In this document: piece by piece, positions 18,395-27,858 of the stretch
Numbering within the stretch: position 1 is the stretch's first letter
Layout: the number at the start of each line of letters is the position of its first letter
Assembly: GCA_022795855.1 (NCBI GenBank)
Contig: JAAWHL010000006.1
Location: forward strand, 1 to 55,643
Direction: 5' to 3'
Length of the DNA stretch: 55,643 bases
Source of the DNA: Lawsonibacter sp.
GTDB lineage: Bacteria; Bacillota; Clostridia; Oscillospirales; Oscillospiraceae
The notes under the pieces: generated by a model
The model's input: the letters and a program-made list of their open reading frames with translations, nothing else
What the model was told of the DNA's origin: nothing
Databases searched by the model: none
Position numbers and translations under genes: made by a program

Positions 18395-19614
18395 AGCAAA
18401 AACCCCCTCAGTCTGGTCTGCTCCTCCACCGGCCCGCTGCCCGCAGGCACGATGACCGCCGCGTCGCACCCGATCCCCCCGGTGAGCACCGCGTTGCCCT
18501 GCCGCCCCGGGAGGCGCACCCGGACGGTCCCGTCGGACAGGTCCAGCGTACCCAGCAGAAACCGCGTCATGGGGCTGCTTTTGGGAAAGCCTCCGGCCAC
18601 TGCGGCAGTGATTTCCCGGGGCAGCACCTCCCTCCGTCCGGCCAGCTTTTTCAGGGCGGGCAGCACTGCCGCGTAAAAGTTCATCAGGGAGGAGGCCGGA
18701 TTGCCCGACAGGCCGATGACCAGCTTCCCGTCCCGCACCCCGTAGGCGCAGGCCATCCCCGGTTTCATGGCCACTCCCCGGACCGCCAGCTCCACCCCGG
18801 AGCGCTCCATGGCCGCCGGCGTCAGGTCATAGTCCCCCACGGAGACGCCGCCGGTGAGTATGACCGCGTCGCACCGCTCCAGGCCCTCCTCAATCCGCGC
18901 CCGAATCGCCTCCAGGCTGTCCCCCGCCAGGCCCAGATACCGGGGCAGACAGCCGTTTTTCCGGAGTACGGCCTCCAGGGAGGAGCGGTTGGAATTCCTG
19001 ATTTTCCCCTCCGTCCGATCCCCGTCCGCCTCCACCACCTCGTTCCCTGTGGAGACAATCCCCACCTCCGGCAGGCGGTAAACCAGGGGCTCCCAGACTC
19101 CCTGGGCGGCCAGTGTTCCCGCCGCCGCGGGGTCGAGCACGTCCCCCGCCCGGACCAGCAGCGCCCCCTGGGCCGCGTCCTCCCCGCGCCTGACAATGTT
19201 TCCCCCTGCCTTCAGAGGGGCAGACACCGTCACGCTGTTCTCATCAAACCGGGTGCGCTCAAAGGGCACCACCGTGTCCGCACCCGGAGGGATGGGCGCG
19301 CCCGTCAGGATTTTGACCGCCGTCCCGGCCTCCACCGCCGCGGAGGGGCACGCGCCGGCGGGCACCTCCCCCAGGATCCGCAGAGTGACGGGCCTTTCCC
19401 CGCCCGCCTGCGCCGTATCGGCCGCCCGGAGGGCATAGCCGTCGTAGGCGGAGCGGTCAAAGGGGGGTACGGCCTCTCCGGCCGTCAAATCCCGGGCCAG
19501 CACCCGCCCTCCGCACCGGGGCAGGGGCACCCGCTCCGTCCCCGCCGGGACAGCCAGCTCCAGCAGCAGGTTCCGGGCCGTAAGATAGTCCGGCTTATAC
19601 TCCATATTCCTCAT
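18391..19614 (-). CDS. moeA: molybdopterin molybdotransferase MoeA
   Basis: PPFDRSAYDGYALRAAD, ILTGAPIPPGADTVVPFE, GNEVVE, LTGGVSVGDYD, GLSGNPASS. Confidence 0.95.
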   Translation of the reverse strand: MRNMEYKPDYLTARNLLLELAVPAGTERVPLPRCGGRVLARDLTAGEAVPPFDRSAYDGYALRAADTAQAGGERPVTLRILGEVPAGACPSAAVEAGTAVKILTGAPIPPGADTVVPFERTRFDENSVTVSAPLKAGGNIVRRGEDAAQGALLVRAGDVLDPAAAGTLAAQGVWEPLVYRLPEVGIVSTGNEVVEADGDRTEGKIRNSNRSSLEAVLRKNGCLPRYLGLAGDSLEAIRARIEEGLERCDAVILTGGVSVGDYDLTPAAMERSGVELAVRGVAMKPGMACAYGVRDGKLVIGLSGNPASSLMNFYAAVLPALKKLAGRREVLPREITAAVAGGFPKSSPMTRFLLGTLDLSDGTVRVRLPGRQGNAVLTGGIGCDAAVIVPAGSGPVEEQTRLRGFLL

Positions 19615-20654
19615 CCTTTCAGCAGCAGCAGCTCCTCCGGCGGCAGGCAGACCCTCTGCCGCCCGCCCCGGATTTTTTCCCAGGTCTTCTTGTCCAGCTC
19701 CCAGCCGATGGGAACCCGGCAGCGGTTCCCGTCGGGCCGCAGCATCACGGTGTAAGAAAAGGGGTTCTCTACCACCTCCTCCACCGTACACAGGAAGGAG
19801 TTCTCCCCCTCCCCCGGACGAATGCCGTGCATTCGGAGGCCGACCCAGTCCGCCCCCTCCCCGGGACGGTCCGTCCGCAGGGCCACGCCCCAATCCCGGG
19901 CGTAGATATGGCCGCAGTCCAGGCGCTGAACCGGGGAGATGTTTTTGCACCCGGTCAGAACAGCGGCGTTCCGGGTTCCGGGGCTGCGGAACACCTCCTC
20001 CTTTGTGCCAATGCGCTCCACCCGGCCCTCTCCCATCACCGCAATCCGGTCCGACATGCGGAACACCTCGTCCCGGTCGTGGGAGACCAGCAGCACCGTC
20101 CCGGCAAACTCCCGGATTACCCTGCGCATCTCCTGCTCCATGGAAAAGCGCAGGTGGCTGTCCAGGGCGGAAAAGGGTTCATCCAGCATCAAAATCCGGG
20201 GCTTTGATGCCAGCACCCGCGCCAGAGCCGCCCGCTGCCGCTGTCCTCCCGACAGCTGAGCCGGACAGCGCCGGGCCAGGTCCTCCAATCCAAACCGCTC
20301 CAGCAGCTCAAAGGCCGTCTGCCTTCTGCGGGCGGCGTCCCGCTCCCCCGCCGCCCCGGCCTGAATATTCTGCAAAACGGTCATATGGGGAAACAGGGCG
20401 TAGTTTTGAAACATCAAGCCGGTGTGCCGCTTCTGGGGCGGAAGATTTATTTTCCGTTTCGCGTCAAACAGGACCTCCCCGTCCACCTGGATGGTTCCTT
20501 GGTCAGGCCGCACAACTCCGGCGATGCACTGAAGGGTCATGCTCTTCCCGCAGCCGGAGGCGCCCAGCAGGGCCAGGGTCTCGTTTCCCGCCTCAAGCTC
20601 CGTCTCCAGCCGGAAGCCCCCCAGGCTTTTGATGAGCCGTACCGCGATTGACAT
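19611..20654 (-). CDS. modC: molybdate ABC transporter ATP-binding protein
   Basis: GASGCGKSMTLQCIAG, LSGGQRQRAALARVLA; between modB and moeA. Confidence 0.9.
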   Translation of the reverse strand: MSIAVRLIKSLGGFRLETELEAGNETLALLGASGCGKSMTLQCIAGVVRPDQGTIQVDGEVLFDAKRKINLPPQKRHTGLMFQNYALFPHMTVLQNIQAGAAGERDAARRRQTAFELLERFGLEDLARRCPAQLSGGQRQRAALARVLASKPRILMLDEPFSALDSHLRFSMEQEMRRVIREFAGTVLLVSHDRDEVFRMSDRIAVMGEGRVERIGTKEEVFRSPGTRNAAVLTGCKNISPVQRLDCGHIYARDWGVALRTDRPGEGADWVGLRMHGIRPGEGENSFLCTVEEVVENPFSYTVMLRPDGNRCRVPIGWELDKKTWEKIRGGRQRVCLPPEELLLLKG

Positions 20655-20655
20655 C

Positions 20656-21336
20656 CTACCGCCGCCTCCCTTCCGCACCCGCTCCGCTTCTTTTTTCCAG
20701 CAGGTTGACCGCCAGCAGCACCGCGGATGAAATCGCCAGATTCAGCAGCACCCACCGCAGGGCCAGCGCGTCGTTGTTGGTGCGCCACAGCTGATAGACC
20801 GTGGTGGAGATGGTGGCGGTGCGCCCCGGCGTATAGCCCGCCACCATGCTGGTGGCGCCGTATTCCCCCAGGGCCCGGGCAAAGGAGAGCACTACGCCGG
20901 CCAGAATCCCCTGGCGGCAGCAGGGCATCCGGATGCGCCAGAAGATATAGGCGTCGGACAAGCCCAGGGTCTGGGCGGAACGGGCCAGGTTCTCGTCAAA
21001 GGACTCAAAGGCCCCGCGGGCCGTGCGGTACATCAGGGGGAAAATTACCACCGCAGTGGCCAGAGCGGCGGACTGCCAGTTCATGGTCAGCCTGACCCCA
21101 AACGCCTCCATCGCCCAAGCGCCCAGTATCCGCCGGGGCCCCAGCAGACGGAGCAGCAGATAGCCCACTACGGTGGGGGGCAGCACCAGCGGCAGGGTCA
21201 GCGCCGCGTCCAGGATTCCCTTCCACACCCGGGGCAGACGGGCGGCGTGCCAGGCCGCCAGAATCCCCAGGAAGAAGGTGACCCCCGTACTGACGGCGGC
21301 AATACGCAGTGAATTTGCCAGCGGAAACCAGTCCAT
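20656..21336 (-). CDS. modB: molybdate ABC transporter permease
   Basis: PLVLPPTVVGYLLL, RALGEYGATSMVAG. Confidence 0.95.
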   Translation of the reverse strand: MDWFPLANSLRIAAVSTGVTFFLGILAAWHAARLPRVWKGILDAALTLPLVLPPTVVGYLLLRLLGPRRILGAWAMEAFGVRLTMNWQSAALATAVVIFPLMYRTARGAFESFDENLARSAQTLGLSDAYIFWRIRMPCCRQGILAGVVLSFARALGEYGATSMVAGYTPGRTATISTTVYQLWRTNNDALALRWVLLNLAISSAVLLAVNLLEKRSGAGAEGRRR

Positions 21337-21368
21337 GCCTCCCCTCCTCTCCGGCAGGCCGTGCGCAT

Positions 21369-22217
21369 TCAGCGGACGGGCGTAAAGCCCACGCTCTCAA
21401 AAACGGCCGCCGCCTCTTCGCCGGTCAGATACTTCAGGAATCCCTTCGCCTCCTCGGGATGGGCCGTGGTCTTTATCACCGCCGCCGGATAGATGATCCG
21501 GCCGCACATCTCCGCCTCCGCCGCGTCCACCGCCGTCAGGCCCGCGGAAAAAGCGTCCGTCCGGTAGACTACGCCGCAGTCCGCCGCCCCCTCCGCCACC
21601 TGGGCGGTCACCTCCTTCACATTGGAGGCGTAGGTAATCGCGCCGCTTCCGGCCAGCTCCTCCTCGTTCAGGCCGAAGTACTCCAAAATCCTTTGGGTGT
21701 ACTGCCCCGCCGGCACATCCCCATTTCCCATAGACATCAGCGCCGTTCCCTGCTCAAGCCGGGTCATCAGGTCCTCAAAGGAGGCGATTCCCGCCGGGCT
21801 GCCCTCAGGGACCACCAGAACCACCTGATTTTCCAGAAGATCCAGCCGGGTCTCCTCAAGCACAAAATCCAGGCCCTCCGGGTTCTCTTCCCGGCTCGCA
21901 GACTTGTCCAGCTGGTCCATCTGCTTCTGCGCGGCGGAAAGGAACAAATCGCACTCCGCCCCCTCCTGAATCTGGGTTTTCAGCGTGCCGGAGGAGTCGA
22001 AATTGAATACAATCCGGACCCCGCTGTTCTCCTGCATATAGCGCTCCCCCAGTTCCGTCAGCGTCTCGGTGAGCGAGGCGGCGGCAAAGACGGTCAGCTC
22101 CGTCCTCCCCTGAGGGGAGGCGCCCTCCCGCGGCGGATTTTTCCCGCACCCCGCCGCTGTCAGGGCCAGAAGCACACAGCCCACCAGACCAATGAAACGT
22201 TTTCCTGCTGTCATCAA
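21369..22217 (-). CDS. modA: molybdate ABC transporter substrate-binding lipoprotein
   Basis: LTVFAAASLTETLTELG, FNFDSSGTLKTQIQEGAECDLFLSA; lipobox LTAAGC. Confidence 0.95.
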   Translation of the reverse strand: MMTAGKRFIGLVGCVLLALTAAGCGKNPPREGASPQGRTELTVFAAASLTETLTELGERYMQENSGVRIVFNFDSSGTLKTQIQEGAECDLFLSAAQKQMDQLDKSASREENPEGLDFVLEETRLDLLENQVVLVVPEGSPAGIASFEDLMTRLEQGTALMSMGNGDVPAGQYTQRILEYFGLNEEELAGSGAITYASNVKEVTAQVAEGAADCGVVYRTDAFSAGLTAVDAAEAEMCGRIIYPAAVIKTTAHPEEAKGFLKYLTGEEAAAVFESVGFTPVR

Positions 22218-22458
22218 TTACTCCATCCTTTCCGCTCTGCCGCGGGCAAAGAAAATGCCCGCGTTCCGGCAATCGCAGAAGCGGACACAAGCGCCCCGGG
22301 CGGAGCAGTTCCCACCCGGTTCCTGTATTCCGTCTTCTTTTCAAATTCGGAAGGCCGTTCCGTTTCCGGTACGCCCCTGGGCCGTCTCCGGCCGCGGTCC
22401 CGGCTCCATGGCAGGCGCTTTAGGCGCCGGGACTCGAAGACAATATGTTGTTTGACTC
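22218..22458 (-). promoter_or_regulatory. long structured leader of modA, class unassigned
   Basis: Minus-strand hairpins GTCCCGGC...GCCGGGAC and CGCGGGCA-TTTTCTT-TGCCCGCG before the RBS. Confidence 0.4.
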
Positions 22459-23037
22459 TCAATATCCGGCCCGCCGCAGCAGGTCCCGGTACTCCTCCGG
22501 CGTGTTGATGTTGCAGAGCATCTCCCGCCGCCCCGCCGCATCCGGATACCGCACCCGCAGCCGCTTCAGGGCGCTTTGCAGGCGGCGCTCCCCCTCCCGC
22601 AGGCAGCGCTCCAGCGCAGGCAGGCTCCGCTTCCGGTACACCGCGCACAGGGGATGAATTCCGTCTGGCGCCGCGGGCACCACCGCATCCCAGGGCTCTT
22701 CCAATCTGCCGCACAGCCACCGTCCCAGCTCCGCCCGGTACAGGGGCATGTCGCAGGTCACCACCACCAGCGCGTCGGATCCGCAGGCCTCCAGCACGGC
22801 GCACAGCCCGCCCAGCGGGCCGCAGCCAGGGCGGCTGTCCGGTATGTGCCTCCAGCCGGGGTAGGCTCCCGCATACCGGTCCGCCTCCCCGACCGAGAGC
22901 AGTTTTTCGTCAAATTCCGCCAGCTCCGCCATGATTCGGTCCAGAAACAGCGCCCCTTTCAGGGGAAGCAGCGCCTTGTCCCGTCCCATGCGCCGGCTCC
23001 TGCCTCCGGCAAACAGAGCGGCCCCTACCGTATTCAT
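22459..23037 (-). CDS. mobA: molybdenum cofactor guanylyltransferase
   Basis: VGAALFAGGRSRRMGRDKALLPL, VVTCDMPLY, HPLCAVYRK, NINTPEEY. Confidence 0.92.
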   Translation of the reverse strand: MNTVGAALFAGGRSRRMGRDKALLPLKGALFLDRIMAELAEFDEKLLSVGEADRYAGAYPGWRHIPDSRPGCGPLGGLCAVLEACGSDALVVVTCDMPLYRAELGRWLCGRLEEPWDAVVPAAPDGIHPLCAVYRKRSLPALERCLREGERRLQSALKRLRVRYPDAAGRREMLCNINTPEEYRDLLRRAGY

Positions 23038-23066
23038 TCCGTCATCCCCCCTCTTCCGTCCGCCGG

Positions 23067-23104
23067 GCTGTCCCCCCTCCGGGGCCTCCCGGAGGGGGGA
23101 CAGC
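23067..23104. repeat. 17 bp perfect hairpin between dctM and mobA
   Basis: GCTGTCCCCCCTCCGGG-GCCT-CCCGGAGGGGGGACAGC; no clear U tract on the minus strand. Confidence 0.5.
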
Positions 23105-23175
23105 AATCAATTTCTTATTGTACAAAAGCAGAGGGCTGTCAACTGCGGGAGCGCCGCAGCAAAATAGGCGAAGCA

Positions 23176-24483
23176 TCAGCCCGCCAGAGCCGCGGCGGCG
23201 GCCTCCCGGGATGCGTAGACCAGACCCATAGTGACGGGCTCCCAGAAGGTGATGACCATCAAGCACAGAATCATCAGGCCAATCATCAGCCAGATCCTGC
23301 GGATGATTCCCTCCACCCGCAGATTGGAGATGGCGGAGGCCACAAACAGGTTGACGCCGTAGGGCGGCGTCACAAAGCCGATGGCCAGGTTCACCGTCAT
23401 CATCACGCCGAAATGCACCGGGTCCATCCCGAAGCTCTTCACAATGGGGACAAAAATCGGGGCCAGAATCGCCACAGCGGAGAAGTTGTCAATGAAACAG
23501 CCCACCACCAGCAAAATCACATTGATAATCAGCAGGGTAATCACCGGGCTGGACACCGCCGCCAGGGCCGCGCCGATTTTGGCCGGAATCTGCTGCATGG
23601 TCAGGAAGTAGGCGAAGGACATGGCCAGGCCCAGGGTGAACAGAATCACGCCGCTGGAGTGGGCCGTGTCCCGGAAGCATTGAATCAGGTCCTTTATTGT
23701 CAGCTCCCGGTAGATGAAAAAGCCCACAATCAAGGAGTAGACAATCCCCACAACGGCGGCCTCGGTGGGGGTAAAAATACCGCCGTAGATGCCGCCCAGG
23801 ATGATGACCGGGGTCATAATGGCCCAGAAGGAGTCCAGGAAGGTCCTGAGCAGCCGCCTTGGGGAAAACTTCATCCCGCTGCCGCCGTAGTGATTGATTT
23901 TGGCCACAAAGAAGCACATAATCATCAGCACCGCGCCGATTAGCACACCGGGGAGAATCCCGGCCAGGAACATATCCCCAATGGACACGTTGGCAATCAC
24001 CGCGTATACCACAAAGGGGACGCTGGGCGGGATAATCACGCCGATGGTGCCTGCGGCGGCGCACAGGGCTGCGGCAAAGTTCTCGTCGTAATGCTTTTCC
24101 TTCATGGCAGGAATCATGAACGAGCCCACCGCCGAGGTGGTGGCGTTGGCGGAGCCGGAAATGGCCGCAAAGAACATGCAGGTGGCCGTGGTAGCCATGC
24201 CCAGGCCGCCGGCTACCCAGCCTATCAGCTCGTTGAAGAAGTCCACCAGGCGCTTGGCAATTCCGCCGCTTTTCATCAGGTTCCCCGCAATGATAAAGAA
24301 GGGGATCGCCATCAGCGGGAAGGAATCCAGGGCGGTAAACGCGTTCTGAGGCAGGATATTCAGGGACAGCTTTGTCATGGAGGCCAGGACCACCGTAGTG
24401 GCCACGCCCAAGGAGACGCCGATGGGCATTCCGATGACAATCAGCACCGCCAGCAGGAGAAACAGCACGATTACCTCTGTCAT
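23176..24483 (-). CDS. dctM: TRAP transporter large permease (DctM)
   Basis: Hydrophobic; GMPIGVSLG, GSANATTSAVGS, IGVIIPPSVPFV, GGIYGGIFTPTEAA, FVTPPYGVNLFV. Confidence 0.96.
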   Translation of the reverse strand: MTEVIVLFLLLAVLIVIGMPIGVSLGVATTVVLASMTKLSLNILPQNAFTALDSFPLMAIPFFIIAGNLMKSGGIAKRLVDFFNELIGWVAGGLGMATTATCMFFAAISGSANATTSAVGSFMIPAMKEKHYDENFAAALCAAAGTIGVIIPPSVPFVVYAVIANVSIGDMFLAGILPGVLIGAVLMIMCFFVAKINHYGGSGMKFSPRRLLRTFLDSFWAIMTPVIILGGIYGGIFTPTEAAVVGIVYSLIVGFFIYRELTIKDLIQCFRDTAHSSGVILFTLGLAMSFAYFLTMQQIPAKIGAALAAVSSPVITLLIINVILLVVGCFIDNFSAVAILAPIFVPIVKSFGMDPVHFGVMMTVNLAIGFVTPPYGVNLFVASAISNLRVEGIIRRIWLMIGLMILCLMVITFWEPVTMGLVYASREAAAAALAG

Positions 24484-24968
24484 GCCGCCCACCTCGCTTT
24501 CCAGTCCGGGACAGCCCGGAAAAAGTTCTCCGCAATGCGGAAGGCCATCAGGGCGCAGCCCACCGGCACCGAGAGATAGGGCACCGCCATGGGAATCTGA
24601 AGGGCCGGGGTGCGCTGTCTGCTTTTGAGAATGTAGGCAATCACATCCCTGCCCTTCACCACCATGAACACGGCGAAGGCGGCCCACATCACCAGCACCG
24701 CCGCCTCCAGAATAATCTGTACCCGCCGGGGCATCTTCTCCCGCGCTGCGGTGATGTTGATATGCTTGTTGATTTTAGCCGCGTAGGAGGCCCCCAGCCA
24801 AATCTGCCACACAAAGATATAGCGGGCCAGCTCCTCGCTCCAGGTCAGGGGACTGCGCAGCACATAGCGGAAAATGACCTGGGCGAAAATCACGGCTACG
24901 GTGACAAAGAAGCTCCCAATCAGCAGGTATTCCTCCAGATGGTCGTCGAGAAACCGCAGTACTTTCAT
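24480..24968 (-). CDS. dctQ: TRAP transporter small permease (DctQ)
   Basis: SPLTWSEELARYIFVWQIWLGASYA; 4 nt overlap with dctM. Confidence 0.93.
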   Translation of the reverse strand: MKVLRFLDDHLEEYLLIGSFFVTVAVIFAQVIFRYVLRSPLTWSEELARYIFVWQIWLGASYAAKINKHINITAAREKMPRRVQIILEAAVLVMWAAFAVFMVVKGRDVIAYILKSRQRTPALQIPMAVPYLSVPVGCALMAFRIAENFFRAVPDWKARWAA

Positions 24969-25000
24969 TTATTTCCTTCTTTCTGCCAGGTTCGTGGGAG

Positions 25001-25027
25001 GGCGGAACCCCGCCGCGGGGTTCCGCC
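25001..25027. repeat. 12 bp perfect hairpin in dctP-dctQ intergenic region
   Basis: GGCGGAACCCCG-CCG-CGGGGTTCCGCC. Confidence 0.6.
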
Positions 25028-25085
25028 TGCTGCGGGCCCCGCCCTCTGTCATGGAAATCTCTTCGGTTTGAGAAGCTGTACCATT

Positions 25086-25218
25086 AGGCCTTGAGCGCGC
25101 AGATTTGCGGGGCGAAATGGCTGCTGGCAAGGCAAAAAATTGCAGGAATGCTGGATGTACTGCAAAATTTTTTCACGCAGCCAGCGGCGATTTCGGCCAC
25201 AAAGATGCGTGCTGAGGC
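25086..25218. repeat. palindromic intergenic element, possibly a divergent family A relative
   Basis: AGGCCTTGAGCG...GCTGCTGGCAAGGCAAAAAATTGCAGGAATGCTGG...GCCAGCGGCGATTTCGGCC...GCTGAGGC; CGAAATGGCTGCTGGC vs revcomp CGAAATCGCCGCTGGC. Confidence 0.45.
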
Positions 25219-25251
25219 GATTGGTACAGCTTCTGAGGCTGCCGTCCGGAA

Positions 25252-26322
25252 TCAGCCGTTGCAGGCCTTCGCCTTGTCAATCAGGCCGGGCTCCACCCAG
25301 TTGGCATACTGCTCAATCACGCCGGCGGTGGCCTCCTTGAAGGCGTCCAGTCCGGCCTCGTCCAGGTAATTGATTTTCATGCCGGCCTTTTCCATGGCCT
25401 CCATGGCCACATCGTTGTCGGCCGTGATAATCTCCCGCTGCTTCAGGGCCGCATTGGCGCCGCACTGGGCAATCAGAGCCTGGTCGGCCTCGCTCAGGCC
25501 GTCAAACCAGTCCTTGTTCACCACATAGCAAAGGGCGTGGAACACGTGGCCGGTGACGCTGAGATACTCGTTGACCTCGTTGAACTTGTTGTCGTAGATA
25601 ATCGCGGGGGGGTTCTCCTGGCCGTCCACGGTCCCCTGCTGCATGGCGGTGAACAGCTCGTTCAGCGCCATGGGCGTGGGAGATGCGCCCAGCGCCTCCC
25701 AGGTGGCCAGATGGATGGGGTTCTCCATGCAGCGCAGCTTGATGCCCTTCAGGTCGGCCGGCGTGGTGATGGGGCGCACGCTGTTGCTGATGTAGCGGTA
25801 GCCCACCTCGCCCAGGCCCAGCGTCACATATCCGTAGTTCTGGATGGAGGCCTTCAGGGCGTCGCCCACCTCGCCGTCGCAGGCGCGATAGGCAGCCTCG
25901 ATGGTGTCAAACAGGAAGGGGAAGTCGAAAATAGCGTAGTTGGAGTCCACATTGGCCACGTTTGCCCCGTTGACCAGGGTCATCTCGATGGTGCCCATGC
26001 CCACGCTCTCAAAGGCCTGGCGCTCGCCGCCCAGCTGGGAGCTGGGGTAAATTTCCACCGTGATGCGGCCGCCGGTCTTCTCCTCGATCACGGACTTGAA
26101 CTCCTGCTCCACCGACTTGTGGTAGGAGGACTGGTCGGTCATGGAGTGGGCCACGCGGATTACGTAGGAGTCCCCCTGGGTCAGGTCGGCCTCCCCGCTG
26201 GGGGCAGGGGCGGAGACGGAGGGCGCGGGAGCGGAGGGCGCGGCAGGCGGCTCCTTCTGTCCGCAGGCCGCCAGGGAGAGCATCGAAGCAAAAGCCAGCG
26301 CAAGGCTGATAATTTTTTTCAT
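25252..26322 (-). CDS. dctP: TRAP transporter substrate-binding lipoprotein (DctP)
   Basis: SLAACG lipobox; IEEKTGGRITVEIYPSSQLGGERQAFESVGMGTIEM; QENPPAIIYDNKFNEVNEYLSVTGHV. Confidence 0.95.
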   Translation of the reverse strand: MKKIISLALAFASMLSLAACGQKEPPAAPSAPAPSVSAPAPSGEADLTQGDSYVIRVAHSMTDQSSYHKSVEQEFKSVIEEKTGGRITVEIYPSSQLGGERQAFESVGMGTIEMTLVNGANVANVDSNYAIFDFPFLFDTIEAAYRACDGEVGDALKASIQNYGYVTLGLGEVGYRYISNSVRPITTPADLKGIKLRCMENPIHLATWEALGASPTPMALNELFTAMQQGTVDGQENPPAIIYDNKFNEVNEYLSVTGHVFHALCYVVNKDWFDGLSEADQALIAQCGANAALKQREIITADNDVAMEAMEKAGMKINYLDEAGLDAFKEATAGVIEQYANWVEPGLIDKAKACNG

Positions 26323-26342
26323 TTTTTCGTCTCCTTTTCTTT

Positions 26343-27128
26343 TCAGCAAAGTTTTTTATCTCTCAGTGCGGAAAAATGTTCCCGGTTGTCTCTGATTCGC
26401 TCAGGGTCTGCGTCCCCCATAACAATTCTTTCCTCTGTGTCCCCCTCCTCCAGGATTTCCCCCCAGGGGTCCACTATCATGCTGTGTCCCGCCAGCTGGC
26501 TGCCGTTCTGGGTTCCCGTCCCGTTGCAGGAAATCAGGAAGCACTGGTCCTCCACCGCCCGGGCCTGGTTGAACAGCCGCCAGTGGCTCAGCCGGCCCAG
26601 CGGCCAGGCGGAGTTGACCAGGAAATATTCCGCGCCCAGGTTCACCATCAGGCGGTAGAGCTCGGGGAACCGAAGGTCGTAGCAGGTGGACAGCCCCACC
26701 CGGCCGTACTCGGTGTCCCACACGCCCGCCTGATTTCCGCCGCGGAGCAGCTCCGCCTCCCGGGAGCGGTAGCCGAACAGGTGCATTTTCCGGTACTTTC
26801 CCACCACGCTCCCGTTGGGGGCGAGCAGCAGAGAGGTGTTGTAGCAGCTCTCCCCCTCCCGCTCCACAAAGCTGCCGGTATGTACATAGCAGTTCAGCCT
26901 CCTGGCCCAGGAGGACATCAGGTCGTAGGTCTCTCCCCGGTCGGTCTCCGCCTGCTCATAGTACCGGTCAAACCCGAAAAAGCCGGTTCCCCATATCTCC
27001 GGGAGCATCACCTGGACCGGGCGGTCCGCCTCACCGGCGATCCGCTCCAGGTAGGAGGAGGCCCGCTCCATCCTGTCCCGCTTGCTCTCCCCGTCCCAGG
27101 CGGCCAGCTGGATACACGCAAATTTCAT
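26343..27128 (-). CDS. carbon-nitrogen hydrolase (nitrilase/omega-amidase superfamily)
   Basis: Glu (LPEIWGTGFF), Lys (KYRKMHLFGY), Cys (STCYDLRFPELYR). Confidence 0.92.
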   Translation of the reverse strand: MKFACIQLAAWDGESKRDRMERASSYLERIAGEADRPVQVMLPEIWGTGFFGFDRYYEQAETDRGETYDLMSSWARRLNCYVHTGSFVEREGESCYNTSLLLAPNGSVVGKYRKMHLFGYRSREAELLRGGNQAGVWDTEYGRVGLSTCYDLRFPELYRLMVNLGAEYFLVNSAWPLGRLSHWRLFNQARAVEDQCFLISCNGTGTQNGSQLAGHSMIVDPWGEILEEGDTEERIVMGDADPERIRDNREHFSALRDKKLC

Positions 27129-27148
27129 GTTTCCTCCACTCCCCGCCG

Positions 27149-27448
27149 CTAGTTCGCGGCGCCGGCGGCCGCCTGGATTACCTTCATGCCGGAGATGTAA
27201 TAGGCCATGCGGACCGCCTCTTTTATCTCCTCCTCCGAGGCCCCGGCCGCCCGGGCCCGGGCCGACAGGGAGGCCACCCCGCCTTGGGATCCGGACAGGG
27301 CGTCCAGCGCCACCGCAATCAGCAGCTTGCTCTTGGTGTCCAGCGCCCCCGGGGCGTAGGCCATGTCCACCACGCCGGACGCCGTCCCATACAGCTGGGG
27401 GTCGTAGGTCTGGAGCTCCTCCAGAAACTTCGGGCTGAATTGACTCAT
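27149..27448 (-). CDS. carboxymuconolactone decarboxylase-like protein lacking Cys
   Basis: ALDTKSKLLIAVALDAL...AGASEEEIKEAVRMAYYISG; no Cys or His in the 99 aa. Confidence 0.75.
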   Translation of the reverse strand: MSQFSPKFLEELQTYDPQLYGTASGVVDMAYAPGALDTKSKLLIAVALDALSGSQGGVASLSARARAAGASEEEIKEAVRMAYYISGMKVIQAAAGAAN

Positions 27449-27461
27449 CGCGGTTTCCCCC

Positions 27462-27815
27462 TTATTTGGAATAGTAGTGGACCTCAAAGGTCAGCGCGCC
27501 CTCGGGCGCCGAAAAGGGTCCGTGGGGCATTCCGGGGGGCCGGATGGCCACCGTCCCCGCCTCATAGACCTGGCCTTCGGCCACCAGCGGCCCCTCGATG
27601 ATGTAGACCTCCTCCCAGCACTCGTGGGTCAGGGTGCCCTTGCCGCTGGCGCCCGGCTCGAACTTCAGGAAGCGGGTGAACACGCCGGTCTCCTTGTCCT
27701 CGGTGACAATCATCTCCTGGACGCCGCCCTCCCCGTTCTGATAGCTCTCCGGCGTTCTCCACTGGAACCCCTCCGTTTTGCGCGGGTCAAAAAACTCATG
27801 CATCTGCTTGGGCAT
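27462..27815 (-). CDS. cupin-domain protein
   Basis: TLTHECWEEVYIIEGPLVAEGQVYEAGTVAIRPPGMPHGPF. Confidence 0.88.
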   Translation of the reverse strand: MPKQMHEFFDPRKTEGFQWRTPESYQNGEGGVQEMIVTEDKETGVFTRFLKFEPGASGKGTLTHECWEEVYIIEGPLVAEGQVYEAGTVAIRPPGMPHGPFSAPEGALTFEVHYYSK

Positions 27816-27858
27816 TTGGGAATCTCCTCCTCTCTTCTTCAGACTGTTTTTCCCAATC

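Noticed and set aside
22218-22458. Calling the modA leader a Moco or cobalamin riboswitch
   Set aside because: I could not match consensus core nucleotides by eye; left as an unassigned structured leader.
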